A DNA stretch of 64,000 bases from Diabrotica undecimpunctata. Its lineage: Eukaryota; Arthropoda; Insecta; Coleoptera; Chrysomelidae. Of the stretch, positions 23,230-37,070 are shown in pieces. The stretch is from positions 76,834,935 through 76,898,934 of the forward strand of contig NC_092809.1 of NCBI RefSeq assembly GCF_040954645.1. The letters are read 5' to 3'. The notes under the pieces were generated by a model that was not told where the DNA came from, made no database searches, and saw only the letters and a program-made list of their open reading frames with translations. Made by a program: the position numbers and the translations under genes. The first letter of the stretch is position 1. Each line of letters opens with the position of its first letter.

Positions 23230-23700
23230 TTTTTTTTTTTTTCTTCTGTTAATTGAGCCCCTTTTTAAATGGAAGTATATTTAAATAATATTCCTTTTTC
23301 CTCTAAAAAATCTGATATATCAAAACCCGTGTTCGCTAAAATAAATTCTCCTTCAATCCTAAAATTCCGCATTCTATTTTAACTTTCTGAAATCCGCTAT
23401 CTGAAACATCAGATACATATATAATTTCACCTTTTTCAGATCATGCTATTAGTATTTTAAAGGTATTGGTTACATATGTAGAATATGTTGCCTGTTGTAT
23501 AATACGGTCATTGCTTCGATCTATTGGAATTTCGGTACGGTCCTGAATAACTTTGTACTGGTCTTCTGAAGTTGTTGCCATGTCCCAAAAGATAATTTTT
23601 TTAAGCAAGTGTAAAGATGCTCTTGGTCCACTGAACAAATATCTTAAACAGTTCGAATATCTACTGCAAAAAAATGATTTAATGTAGAACAAAACAAATT
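23230..23700 (-). pseudogene. IS5/Harbinger-like (DDE_Tnp_4) transposase fragment
   Basis: Minus-strand reading gives VIQDRTEIPIDRSNDRIIQQ, ATYSTY..NTFKILIA, a stop, then SEKGEIIYVSDVSDSGFQ, KIECGILGL and, after further breaks, a FDI.DFL..KG-like stretch and LNILPFKKG. This is the order of DDE_Tnp_4 transposases: IxDxTEI (first catalytic Asp), YSxYKxxNTxKxLI, G.I.FVSd, sGIL, aDkGFxIxDLL, LNIPpF. The tyrosine-lysine after STY is lost. The adjacent basic/serine-rich minus frame at 23,862-24,050 might be its N-terminus or unrelated. Confidence 0.7.
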
Positions 23701-24074
23701 AAGTCTATATTTCATAAGCGTTATTAACAGTTCATTTTCCACTGAAAGAGCACTATGAATCTTAATGTATGATTTTCCAAACTCTTCAGCAAAAAATGTA
23801 AATAATTTTCTTGATAAACCAAGTAAAATGTTTCTTCTGACAAAAAGTAATAAGAAATTAATTAACTTCTGGTTGAGTTGTCTTCATTAGCTGGTGTCTC
23901 TGTTGAACCACACTGTTGTGTATCATTGTTAACTGTTTGTAATAATTCTGATTCTGTTCGCTCTTTTTGTTTGTTTGGTAGCAATACTGTTGCACAAAGT
24001 CTTTTTCTATATCTATTACTTCTCCCAGCGTCCTTCACTGGAGTCTCCAACTTTCTTTTTGTTAATTTAGGTAA

Positions 24075-25220
24075 AGGTAAAAACGGTAAATAAAGATCCG
24101 ACAGAAAATTATCAAAAACAAATTAAACTAGCGTTAGAAAATTCAAAATCAATATTAAATTCAATACAATTATACTCTTTTATTAAACTACGTAAACCTG
24201 ATCACCCAATAGTTTCTTCTTATACAGCACCGTCATATAAACTTTCAAACAAATTGTTAGAGATTATTTTAGAACACACTAAATTTTCACCTAAATTTAC
24301 CGTAAAAAATACAATAGAACTAGTTAATAAAATACAATATTTTCAATTACCTAAAAACTCCAGATTAATTTCATTTGACGTAAAAAATCTTTTTCCTAGT
24401 ATTTCTCTTACAGAAACTTTTGTTCTAGTAGAAAAACTTTTAGACCATAATAGTACAAGTCCAATCATTACATCTGAAATTTTACATCTCGAAATTTGCA
24501 TAAACTAGGACTCCTTTGAATTTAATTAAATACATATATAAAAATAACAGTGCAGGTCTTATAATGGGTAATCCTCTAAGCTCATTGCTATCAGACATTT
24601 TTATGGATCACCTAGAGACAAAGATTTCAAGACATCCCGTATTCAAATAGTTTTTATATTGGTCGAGATCCGTAGACGATGTACTGGTATGTTTTACAGG
24701 AACTAACAGACAACTTGATCAATTGTTATCGTATATTAATTCACTCCATAGTCATATTGAATTTACAATAGAAACAGAACAAAATCAATCCATTAATTTT
24801 TTAGATTTAAAAATCATCAGACTTAAAAATAAACACGAGTGCTCCTCATTTCATAAACCTACCCATACTGACACGACTATACACAATTAATTAAAATAAA
24901 AAGCACTTACAGAGTGGTGTACGTGCTTTTCGTAAGTACATAGGTCAAACTGGTAGAACCTTTAACAAACGTATAGCAGAACATAAAAGGCCTTTCAATA
25001 ATAGGGAAACATTTTACATACGCACTTTACCTTCTCGATTATAATCATTCTTTTAATGACGAATTTCAAATTCTTCACATTCAAAATAAAGGCCTTAAGT
25101 TAGCTAAATAAAACCCTATTTTCAGCATAAATTCAGATGATATAAAAGTTTTATCAACAAACAATACAATATTTACAAATATGATTAAATGCTTGATCTT
25201 ATCAAAATTACCTATTAGAT
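24075..25220 (+). pseudogene. Penelope-like element RT and GIY-YIG, degraded
   Basis: Starts KDPTENYQKQIKLAL, continues KLRKPDHPIVSSYTAPSYKL, SRLISFDVKNLFPSISL (RT motif A, 24,360-24,410), a frameshift, GLIMGNPLSSLLSDIFMDHL (motif B), RSVDDVLVCFTGTNRQLDQ (motif C, YVDD region reads SVDD), FTIETEQNQSINFLDLKI, then a GVY...YIGQTGRTFNKRIAEHK GIY-YIG domain (24,915-25,000) ending NKGLKLAK. RT and endonuclease of a single-ORF PLE. At least four frame breaks. Same family as 1150-1335. Confidence 0.8.
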
Positions 25221-25224
25221 AAAA

Positions 25225-25690
25225 AATAACTACACACTACAGCAAGCATGCATTAGAGTGAAGTTTTGTGACGCAGTGTTTAAAAGGGTCACTTTAGCGC
25301 CATTAAAACTTTAAATGTCTAAATAACAGATAACACTAACTAAAACACCTCATAGATACGCCATTGAATGAACGCCGACCTCCCGATCGTTTCGCTGGTT
25401 TCCGTAACCTTGAGGACAAAGCAGATCATTACACGCAACTCAGCTAAATGACGTTTGCTGTAACTAATAATAAAACCCAAAATTAAATTTAAATATATAA
25501 CTTCTATCTATCTTTCTTCTTCTATCTTCTTATTTCTTGCCGTAGACGTCTTCATAGTATCAATCCGGTTCCGAGGCTCTACATTGTTTCTTTAAGCAGT
25601 ATTTGTTTTTACGATTGATAGGTTGCTAACCTTGCCAATCTCTCTCTACATTTTATCCGGTCTTGGGACCGGCTGTGGTAACCATCGAGC
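25225..25690. other. No gene recognised
   Basis: Contains a TTCTTCTATCTTCTTATTTCTT pyrimidine run near 25,515 and a moderately GC-rich stretch to 25,740 that could be decayed LINE sequence. Confidence 0.35.
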
Positions 25691-25734
25691 TACTCAATCC
25701 AGCCCGCAATCACCCCAGACACCCTATTGAAGCT

Positions 25735-26400
25735 GGCAATGGGATAAGACAGGGAGGAAGATTTTCTGAGTCCTGTATTGTTCAACTTGATTATGGATGA
25801 AATAATAAAAAAAGCAAGAACCAAAAAAGGATACCAAATGGGAGAAAAACAACTTGAAATAATCTGCTATGCAGACGATGCATTACTACTCTCTCAAAGT
25901 GAAGATAATTTACAAGGTATGCTGCACCAATTTAATATAATCACCAGCAAATTTAACATGTTAATTTCCCCAAAAAAGACAAAGTGCATGGTTACAACAG
26001 CAAATTTAGTAAGATGTTAATTGTAGCTGGAAGGTCAGATAATAAAACAAGCGATGGAGTTTAAATATCTAGGCATCACATTATCTAGATACGGAAACCT
26101 CGATGTAAGATGTTAGAAAATGATGTAGAAAAGGATGTTAGAAACAGCAGATATGAAAAATTGATGCTAAGACAGTGGGACAGAGCTGGAAGTACAGATA
26201 TACGACGTAGATGCAAGGTGGAGAACATCAAGAACTGGGTAAGAAATAGAAGAGTAGAATGGAACGATCATATAAGCCGAATGACAACAAATAGAGTAGT
26301 AAAGACGGCAGGAGACGGTTCCCCAATAGGAAGACCACGAAAACAGACAGAGTCATGTCTGCATAAAAAGAAGAAACAGAAGAAGAACTTGTTGAGTTAA
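25735..26400 (+). pseudogene. RTE-like LINE, RT palm to C-terminus
   Basis: GIRQGGRFSESCIVQLDYG with a frameshift, then LFNLIMDEIIKKARTKKGYQ, EIICYADDALLLSQSEDNLQ (YADD motif near 25,868-25,880), LISPKKTKCMV, then AMEFKYLGITLSRYGNLD in another frame, and the C-terminal VENIKNWVRNRRVEWNDHIS, TTNRVVKTAGDGSPIGRPRK. It ends in an AAGAAGAAACAGAAGAAGAA tail. Typical of insect LINEs whose ORF ends in xWNxHIxRM and GRPRKxW. 5' half missing; two frameshifts. Confidence 0.8.
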
Positions 26401-26534
26401 AATTTCCAAGTATGCGATTTTGAGACAGAAAAGGCTGCACGCCAATCGAAAAAGATATGAAGATAACAAAAAATGCTATGAAAAATAATAAAAAAATGAG
26501 AATGATAAAAAAATCATAGAAACATGCTTAGTTG

Positions 26535-26720
26535 AAAACATATTTCTTTTTCTTCTAATAGCACTTAAACTATTTGTGGGTCTTAGCATGCTTAACAACA
26601 TTCTTTCATACTGCTCTGTCGAATACTTTCTTTCGCCACTGCCTGATGTTCATGGTTTTAAGATCTTTATCTACATCCTCTAATCATCTTTTACCTTCGT
26701 CAGTATTTTGTGCCCAAAAA
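26535..26720 (-). mobile_element. LINE 3' end
   Basis: Minus strand reads, with one stop, DDV-D-KDLKTMNIRQWRKKVFDR, AVWKNVV-QAKTH. This is the last ~40 residues of an RTE-like LINE ORF followed by a GAAGAAAAAG tail at 26,545. Opposite orientation to the neighbouring LINE copy. Confidence 0.7.
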
Positions 26721-26744
26721 AAACGAAAAGAAAACTTACTTCTA

Positions 26745-27600
26745 GGGTAAAACAAATTATATTACATTATTTTCCCTAAGACACGATTAAAAACCTATTT
26801 ATATTTTATAATTTTGCATTATTTTTTAAAATTGAAAATAGTCTTTTTTCGATTTAATATAACATTAAGTATTTAAAATCCTTTCAACAATAAACTGTCT
26901 TTTTTTCGAATATTTTCCATCCCATTGTCGTCCAGACTACGTTACGACCGTGTCAACACACCACAACCAATACCACAATCAACAGCAAGATCGAGAGCCA
27001 CATCACAAAATAAAACCTCATTTCTCACTCTCTTGTGATGTTGGCCGTCTTCAAAGACCAAAAGAAGACCATACGAAGATATCGGCTGCCGTCGTCGTAG
27101 CGTAATGATCGAGAAAAGAACACCGGGAGAGAAAAATCGAGAGCTCATTTTCTACCTGTCCAAGATGGTACAACTGCGAGATTCCTCACAACGTTGCCGT
27201 GGTTTACTTACTTAATAATCTTTATAATTGAAACCCGCATCTTTAAATATCTCAATCTGTCAGCAAAAGGATCTCGCGACGTACATTTTTCGAATAGCAG
27301 GTTTAATGTTTTTTTAAAGAGGTATTTACAGAAACCAATTGTTTTGTATCATTTAGACAGCGATATTTTTTAAATATTGTAAATAAACAGAAAGACATTT
27401 TATAATTTGAACGACTAAATTTCCATAAATACGGTATATACCGAGTCGTATTAAGAAAATTTGTTTGTCACAAAAGTTTTCAGAACAATGTCCTTAATTT
27501 TGGACATACCACAACAGATACCATTTTTTCTACGAACAATTAAATAAGAATATCAATATTTAAAATTACACATAAAAAACAAAAAATCAGATTAATCAGA
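26745..27600. other. No gene recognised
   Basis: AT-rich, except 26,930-27,180, which is moderately GC-rich without a recognisable motif. Confidence 0.4.
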
Positions 27601-27604
27601 ATAT

Positions 27605-29227
27605 AATAGAAATATGCTTTATTGTCACTGAAAATTAACAACAGATTGGGCAGCTGTACTGAAACCCCAAAAAGGAACACCATATCGAAGATGAGACTCA
27701 GAGAACAAAGAAAAATATGTTAGTTTGGAAGATGCTAAATTGATTTCCTTCGAAACAGATCTTATTGCATAGCAGGCTGATGCTAGTTTCTTACTTAACA
27801 AATCGATATGAAGGGGCCTTTTAAGGTTGCTGTCTATAAAAACGCCAAGAAATTTTACAGAATGAACTGATACAGAAGATACTGATCTGGCTGTTATTAA
27901 GAAGCAAGGGTTGAAGGGCTCCTTTATCAAATAATGCTACTGTCTTATCCACGTTAGAGTACAATGCTTTTGTGACTAGAGTCAGTATCATTTGCTCTAA
28001 CTCGTTGTTTCCTATTCCTCAAGTAAGATTGGAACCAATTCAAAGAAATACGCCGAATTCAGTAGAAATTTAGTTTAAGCGAACTGACTTTGTGATAAAT
28101 AAAATGTTGTTTTCAACATAACAGAAAAAGAGGTTTAATCTTTGTATGTAGGTATATATTTAAAAAATAACAGAAAAGACATGAGTCGGGCTTTTATAAG
28201 ACTGTCAATAACTTTGGATAGGACCGGTAGTAAAGCAATAGGTCTATAGTTGCAGACATTCGATTTTTTACCACTCTTACGAAGAGGAATAATAAGGTCT
28301 TTAGGCACTTAGGAAATAAACTATTTTCAAAGCAATCATTAATTAGTGAGACCAGGACCTCCATCACATTTTTTGGGAGATTTATGAAAATTTTTATGGA
28401 TAGTCCATCAGTACTGCAGGAAGAATTGCTTTTGATGCTACTAATTGTTTGGATCAGTTCAGATTTATTAACTGGTCTTATAAAGAATGAATTCGAGACC
28501 TTTTTGAATTGAGGAGATAGGATCTTGTTGTGGCAAAATAGTTGATGTTATATTTTTACCCACATTAACGAAGTATTTATTTAAATTTTCAGGGTTTGAA
28601 AGAGAAAATGTTTGAGCTGTGTTAGTTTTATTTCGAAGATCGTTTATTATGGACCAAGTTTCTTTTGCAACATTTTTAGAGCTTCCCAGATGATTTTGAT
28701 AGTACATATTTTTAGCTGTTTTCATAAGTTTTTGATAGGTTGCTCTGTATTTGGCGATATATTCAGTGACAAAGGCGTTGGTAGTAAATGCCTTATAGAC
28801 GATACAAACAAGCCTATCTAAAACATCACTGAAATTATAGTCCACGTCTACAGAGGGAAGTGCAACCCAGAAGTCAAGCACAAATTTTGGAATTTACGAA
28901 AGTTCTGAGCGAAAAAAATCCTACCTAAACGTTGGGTGTTCGAGGATGGTTTGTTAAGAGTGTTAAACTTGGTATATACTGCTTGCTTCATGAGGCAAGC
29001 AGCTCAGAGAAATCTGAGACAATATAATCAATTATGGTTGATGTTTTAGTAATTCTTGTAGAAGAATTAACGTGCATTGTGAAACCATACGGTTTAAATA
29101 TATTGACCAAGGATAATTGGGTAGCACAAGCTACCCAAGAAAACGGTGAATTGATATTCGAAAACGATCTTAAATAGTATAAAAGCTTCGAAAAGGTCGA
29201 ATTTGCTGAAGCGGGGCTATTGTACAA
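27605..29227 (-). pseudogene. LINE (CR1/Jockey-related) with endonuclease and RT pieces
   Basis: Read on the minus strand: endonuclease C-terminal part (CATQLSLVNIFKPYGF, NSSTRITKTSTIIDYIVSDF) at 29,227-28,988; linker (AKYRATYQKLMKTAKNMYYQ, ETWSIINDLRNK, LNKYFVNVGKNIT) to 28,468; RT fingers with PCSTDGLSIKIFINLPKNVM-like residues near 28,400; LNWFQSYLRNRKQRVRAN near 28,000; and the post-palm HSVKFLGVFIDSNLKRPLHI to 27,625. The YADD palm segment expected between the last two pieces is absent, an internal deletion. The 5' part of the endonuclease is also gone. Confidence 0.8.
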
Positions 29228-29299
29228 ACAATTGTATGGTATGATTAGCCTTATGATCGCATAAAAATGTATGAGTATGGATTACACATTTGCACAACT

Positions 29300-30240
<941 letters not shown>

Positions 30241-30244
30241 GGTT

Positions 30245-31300
30245 GATCTGCACCCCCAAAAGACAACCTACAAATTTAAAAAATTTGAAAAAATTTGAGA
30301 AGGTATATGTGATGACTAGAAGTATTTTGACATCTTTTAAGCAAACTTCATGTTTTCGTTTTTGAAAAAACTCAAAAAAACTAGTTTTTTCCAAGTATAA
30401 AGCGGGAAAACCAAACATAGGATTTTGTTAATTTTTTTACAGAATCAAGTAATAATTATAAGAAATACTTATGAATTTTTTGAAAATTTTTGAATTTACA
30501 GTTTTGTCCCAATAGGAAAAAATAATGTGTTTCGGCTTATAATAAAGTTACCGGTACGGTAACAAACATATAACAAACATATGAAAAATCTCGTTAAACA
30601 AAGATTATGTCTTGAACTGCCGCCTTCAAATTGTAATGTAGGGAGATGGCTCCATCTTACGTTCGGCTTCGAAACGCTTCAAACGAAACGTCATACTAAC
30701 AGGGTTGCCATATCAATTACTTTGCACAACACTTTGGCAGATTATGACAAAATTTAATAGGAATGTTATCGGTTTGAATTTTGAACCGGTCATACTGAAA
30801 CTTACAGAGTTACAGAATTACAGAATAGTAGATATTGCAACTTTTATTTTGAAAGTATGATATCACAAAATTTACACTCTATAAGTAATATATCTATAAA
30901 AAACCTATTTAGTTTTAAAACCTTTTTAGGCGTTTTTAGTTAATTATTTTAGTATTTATAAACAATAGTGTTCCTTGCATAACTGGCGTACCCAGAATTT
31001 GTCTGAGGGGGGGCTTTTGAAATTTTTTTATGCTACCTCCATTTTCAGTCCCTAAAATTTTGGTTTTAGTTTAATTTAAAGTACTAAAGATAGCAGTGTC
31101 ACAGATTCAGGTATCCATTATCCTGCCTACCAACTAAAACCACCCTCTCTTACTTGTGTGCATTTGACTGTCGCACGTACCGTATTCCGAAAGTGGGGTG
31201 GCCACTGTAAGGCTGACGACATTTTTGGAACACTCCCTTCTCTTATCTAAATCTTATCTATTGTTCTAAAGCTATTTGCTTGAGGCATTTTAAAGTAATT
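30245..31300. other. No gene recognised
   Basis: AT-rich. 31,175-31,245 carries GGGGTGG and CTCCCTTCTCTTATCT blocks also found at 19,545-19,585, hinting at another piece of the LTR-like repeat. Otherwise nothing. Confidence 0.4.
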
Positions 31301-31304
31301 ACTA

Positions 31305-31352
31305 TTTTAATGGGAATAAGCCGTAATTGAATGTTAAAATAAGTTTATTGAC
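31305..31352 (-). repeat. PLE terminal module copy
   Basis: ATGGGAATAAGCCGTAATTG at 31,311-31,330 plus TTTATTGACGTTTGAC match the terminal module seen at 57,615-57,690 and, inverted, at 44,520-44,625. Confidence 0.55.
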
Positions 31353-31359
31353 GTTTGAC

Positions 31360-32450
31360 ATTAATCCAACTTGTAAATACAATACATTTTGGAGACGGCT
31401 ATCGCCGTATTCCCGTTCTTCTCCGCCAATCCTGCCAGTTTAAGGCATGCTCCTCCTCCAAACCTTTCGATTCCATCAAGTTCTACCTCTTTTTCTTCTT
31501 CCAGGGGGCTTCTATTTGTGAAGTTTTTGGGGCCAATGTTCGTCAGGCATTCTCAATAGGTGTCCAAACCATTTTGAACCTCTTCTTTCTATTCTGTCAA
31601 TGACCGTTTCTGTAGCATTATTGTTATTTCTTATAGATTCGTTGGTCTTCCTTTCCTGCCTTGATGTTCTAGCACTTCTTCTCAAATAATCCATTTCAAC
31701 TGCTAACAATCTTCAGGTCTGCATTAATTGTCCATACTTCAGAGCCATAACAAAGAACTGATTCAACCATGGTTTGCCCTATTCTTTTTTTTTCCTTTTG
31801 GAAATGTTGCGATCCCACGATAAGGAGTTCAGACATCCTCCAATTTTACGTCCCTGATTAATTCGGTATTTAATTTCGGTTTGTCCCAAGCCGTTCTTAG
31901 CAATGAGTGCACTTAAATATTTAAATTTTTCCACTTGTTTGATTTCCACGTCCTCGACGATCAACACTTCAAACCTTGCATCTGAATTGATAACTAAATA
32001 TTCTGTTTTCTTCATGCTGACTTGTAACCGCCATTTTACATATTCTCTGTATAGACGCTTCATCATAAATTCTAGATCATAAGAATCTTGAGCTAGGACG
32101 ACTTGGTCATCCGCAAAGTTCAGGGAGAACAGTACGTCATTTCCTATGGGGATTCCCATTTCCTGGCAGTGGTTTTTCCAATTTTGGAAGGCTGCCTTAA
32201 TATAATAATATAAATTAAACAGTAAGAGTGACATACTGCATCCTTGTTTTAGTCCTTTAGTTACTTTTATTGGTTCTAATAGTCTATTTCCGATTTTTAT
32301 GTAAGTAGTGTTATCTCTGTATACTTCAGTGATTATTCCTAAAAGGTATGGACTAATGTCGAGTTGTTGTAAAGCGTGGCACAATTTAAGTCTTGGAACT
32401 GTATTATACGCCTTTTCTAGGTCGATGAAGGCTAGATGTACTTTGGTACC
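31360..32450 (-). pseudogene. RTE-like LINE, RT palm and C-terminus
   Basis: Minus strand: HLAFIDLEKAYNTVPR (motif A, 32,450-32,400), KVTKGLKQGCSMSLLLFNLY (motif B), LFSLNFADDQVVLAQDSYDL (motif C, FADD, ~32,120-32,080), YVKWRLQVSMKKTEYLVI, KYLSALIAKNGLGQTEIKYR, then the C-terminal RIERRGSKWFGHLLRMPDEH and a degraded GRR..RGRT tail. The palm ORF is open for 201 codons, so decay is moderate. The element is 5'-truncated at the (TA)n array starting near 32,495, and its 3' end lies near 31,360. Confidence 0.85.
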
Positions 32451-32488
32451 AACTACTATAACACTACGTATGTATTGTACATTAATAT

Positions 32489-32589
<101 letters not shown>

Positions 32590-32599
32590 GGAGACCTCT

Positions 32600-33671
<1,072 letters not shown>

Positions 33672-33765
33672 CTACTTCAACAATACAAAAGAGCCACAAA
33701 CCGGTAATTGTATATATATTCGAAATATAATAAACACTAGAGACGTCCACCCTGTGGACAAGGCA

Positions 33766-34445
33766 TTACAGCCTGCAAATCATATACTCAACTATAAATA
33801 TCGCAGTAACTTTTTGTTTGTCTTTTTCTTTTTCTGATCTTGAAAGGATTTTCTCTTTCAGGTAGTTTTTACGTTTCGCTTGTAAACTTGGTTTATCGTC
33901 AGCATTATTAAAGAATGTACATTCTTCACACTGGTCATTTCTTGGGCTGACAGCACACTGGTCTTTCTTGGGCTGACAGGAGATATTAAAGTCTATCATA
34001 AAAATGTGATAATGCATTTGGTATGGAATATATGGTTTATCCTCAGAAATACATTTATTAACATAATTTCGGTGTAAAGTAGCAATGGTAAGACCGCCTT
34101 CTATATATTCGCGTTTAGAGCGAGATGTACAATAATGGCTCTCGATTCTCGGAATGGAGTTAATATGATCCCTGACGTTGTCGTAGGGATGGATTAATCT
34201 GGTGATGATTATTGTGTCTTGCTCTAAGGTCTTCATCCTGAATGCCTTTGACAGTACAGTTGTCGTTTTTTTTTCACAACAGTTCTGATGGTTTTCTCAG
34301 AAATATCTAGGGTATTCATAAAGAATGTTTTGCATACTCTCTTACGTTCAGTACCTAAAGGCAAATAGTATGCGGTGTTAAAATTTTTGCGTGTACTGTC
34401 AACGCGTATAATATAACGATACTTTGGTACAATATAGACTTTTTA
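33766..34445 (-). pseudogene. DUF7869-type RNase H-like protein, middle part, locus 2
   Basis: Minus strand from 34,445: RVDSTRKNFNTAYYLPLGTE, RVCKTFFMNTLDISEKTIRT, a frame change near 34,240, then VRDHINSIPRIESHYCTSRS, KREYIEGGLTIATLHRNYVN, QMHYHIFMIDFNISCQPKKD and QCEECTFFNNADDKPSLQAK. These blocks (VCkxFFxNTLxIS; V.dHI.S.P..ESHY; IF..FNI...PkkDqC..C) are the region between the cysteine cluster and the RNase H-like part of the family in locus 1. A local duplication repeats TTTCTTGGGCTGACAG (33,935-33,980). The catalytic-like part is absent. A different subfamily from locus 1 by sequence. Confidence 0.7.
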
Positions 34446-34449
34446 TTAG

Positions 34450-35210
34450 ATATCAGAGCTGGGAACAAATTAATTACAATTAAAAATTAGGTATGCACTA
34501 TACTTAAAAGTAAAAGTAATTAATTTCGCCCTGTAGCTGTGATGTGATCGTTATATTTTCTTAAGTAAAATTACTTGCTATTTCTATTATGAACTAATTT
34601 GCGGAGTATACATATTCAGACAATGTCCAAATAAAGGTCAAAATAAAATGCGGTAGGCGGTACGCTCTCAATTAAAATTGGAAATAAGCACGTTGTGTAA
34701 TATGATATTCAAACGTCTAAATTATATGAAAATAAGATGATATATTAGCACAATAAATACAATATACAAGTAAATAAAAAAACTCTCTCATTTTACTCTC
34801 ATAGAAAATGCAAAAGAATTGTATCCCAATATATGGCCCTTTTTTTATTTTAAATGATATAGGGCTCCGAGAATATCATAAAGCAAAATAAACATATTCC
34901 GTAATATATCCTTTTTGATTAAGAAATAAAAATATATATTCGAATATTTTTATAAAATGGCCGTATAAACTTAATTCCAAGCACATAGTAAAAGCAATAA
35001 ACACATACGCAATACTAGCTTTCACATAGTACTCATTTGGCGTTATAAAATCGTCGAATACGGAAACTGAAGAACTAAATAGACCAAATAGAACCGTGAT
35101 AACTAAAGACGCATCAACCACTCCAAATCATACATCCAACACACGCACACAAGGCGGGAGAAGAACGGGGTGTTTTGGAAATATCACCCACTACTTACAC
35201 GCAAACTCTT
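34450..35210. other. No gene recognised
   Basis: AT-rich; the minus frame at 34,876-35,121 is hydrophobic but has no identifiable motif. Confidence 0.4.
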
Positions 35211-35214
35211 TTAG

Positions 35215-36012
35215 ATAGTTTTCACGCGGGACGGCCAGACAGGTTCTTGTTCAGCCCCGCGTCCCATCCTGCAGGTATTTTCGGCGTCCAGTATCATTCC
35301 GATAAATCGTAAGCTTCCAATTTATGGAGGGGATCGGTTACTAGGGAAATACAGTACACCCAATTTATTTTATTGTAGTGTTTGATAATCTTGTTCCTTG
35401 CTGCGATAAAGGAGTTTTTCAAATTGAATTCCTTGTCATTGCTTTGGTCAGTATTAATTTCTAACATTTTTTTGTCGAGGTTCCTCGTCTGTAACTTTTT
35501 ATGCATTTTTGTAAGAAACCTTCTATTGATTTTAGTTAATCCCATTTTGCTTCTTGGATTCTGAATGGTATTAATTTTGAATTGCTGACACGGAAGGAAG
35601 TGAGGGAAAATTCTTTTTATGTATTACGTTCACGGTCAGATTCAAAGGTATCATCATCTGGAGGTGGCGTCGTAATGTCGGGTGACAGTTTATTAGGAGA
35701 ACCTAAACCAAAACAAATTTTTGCATACGAGACGTGCATCGCAATAATTAAAAATATTAATCGAAAACATTTTAACATTTTCTATTATTCTAATTGTATG
35801 AATGTTATGCATCAATATGAATTATTAAAATAAAAAACTTTTTAATTTCTATAAATATTTTTACCTTGTATATGTATACATAATGCAGATACTTGTATAA
35901 TTTTAATTATGAAATCATCCTCCTGACGTCCTGCGGGACGAAACGCCCGTTCCGCCACGTTTCTCGTCCCGCGTCCAATCCCGCGGGAGCAAAAATCGCT
36001 GTGCCGCGGAAC
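35215..36012 (-). mobile_element. hAT transposon remnant with GC-rich subterminal repeats
   Basis: A minus-strand frame (35,545-35,294) reads NSFIAARNKIIKHYNKINWV, YCISLVTDPLHKLEAYDLSE: the hAT C-terminal region (YYN.tNW.Yc.sLilDPrhK.e.Fdl). It is flanked by two GC-rich blocks unlike the rest of the window: 35,228-35,275 (GCGGGACGGCC...CCCCGCGTCCCAT) and 35,927-35,995 (GCGGGACGAAACGCCCG...CGTCCCGCGTCC), related in inverted orientation. These look like hAT subterminal repeats. The rest of the transposase is lost. Confidence 0.65.
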
Positions 36013-36339
36013 AAAATGCGGGTATTAGAAGAAATTAAAGCTTCACTGCGTAACAAATTTTTTTACATTATTGTTGATGCACAGATGCTTGTTGCAGATA
36101 TAGCGCACATCTGACACTAGATGTAGATAGAGCAACAAACCCAAATTTAATAGCTTCCAAGCAACTATACAAAACTAATAATGTAACCCGATTTATTAAG
36201 CAGTCCCTTCGACTCTTTTCTGAATGATGACAAATTCCGGAAGTGGAACATAACAGTTCTTTTCACTTTCTGATCTAGTCAGTTTGCTGGATTCACTCGG
36301 TTGGACAACGTCCATTTTTTCTAGCGGATGTTTTACAAC
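36013..36339. other. No gene recognised
   Basis: Unremarkable AT-rich sequence. Confidence 0.35.
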
Positions 36340-36560
36340 ATCGAGGTAGTGTTAGAATATTTTTAGAATTGAATACTTTAAATATTTAATATAAGTAAGG
36401 GTCATTTGATCTCGTTACGTGGGTAGTTTCAACTACTGTTTAGGATGATGGTACTGATGATGGTCTGATAGGACTGAAAACGTTCTAAAACTTTTAATCC
36501 TTTTTGGATAATTTAAAATTTTTAAATAAATATATACCATTTTACACCAGAAGATTTTAC
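36340..36560 (+). repeat. PLE-like terminal piece with CTGATGA...GAAA motif
   Basis: AAGGGTCATTTGATCTCGTTACGTGGGTAGTTTCAACTACT resembles 52,047-52,085 (AAGGGTAATCTGACCTCATTATGTGGCTAGTTGCAACTACT), so this is a repeat. It is followed at 36,452 by CTGATGA, a short GTC/GAC hairpin and GAAAACGTTC, the order of a hammerhead-like core as found in PLE ends. Confidence 0.45.
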
Positions 36561-37070
36561 TTCATTGCAAGTTTATTAAAAAAATATTACCCAACGTTAC
36601 CTTCTTCACTGCGCCACTAGAGATGTACCACGAAACAAATAATATAATAAATCATTTGCTTACAAGAAATAATCATAAATCTGACAACAGCGACGAATTT
36701 CGAACCTCCCACACGCATTCCATGCTTTTATTGGTTCTCCTAAGGCGAGATATTCATTTTTGATTGCATTGTTGAGTCATCTTAGGGTGCACATTGAATA
36801 TCTGTTGGAACATCTCGAGAAATTTACTGTTTAGTGCCGCTAGTGCAGTGAAGTTGCTGCAATTCGCATTTATGGCATTAAGAACCGAACAAGAAAAATC
36901 AAGATAGTACTTGTTGGTTATTAAGTATTGCTTATACCGTGTTCAGGCTTAAAAAGTTTCGTAAACAAGTCAGGATGTTTTAATGAAAAATAACAACAGT
37001 AGTCAGAAGAAAATAACAAAAGTAATAAACATTTAAGTTTTTTTGTTGCATCTAAAGCTTAATATTAAAA
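36561..37070. other. No gene recognised
   Basis: AT-rich flank of the LINE insertion; no motif noted. Confidence 0.4.
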
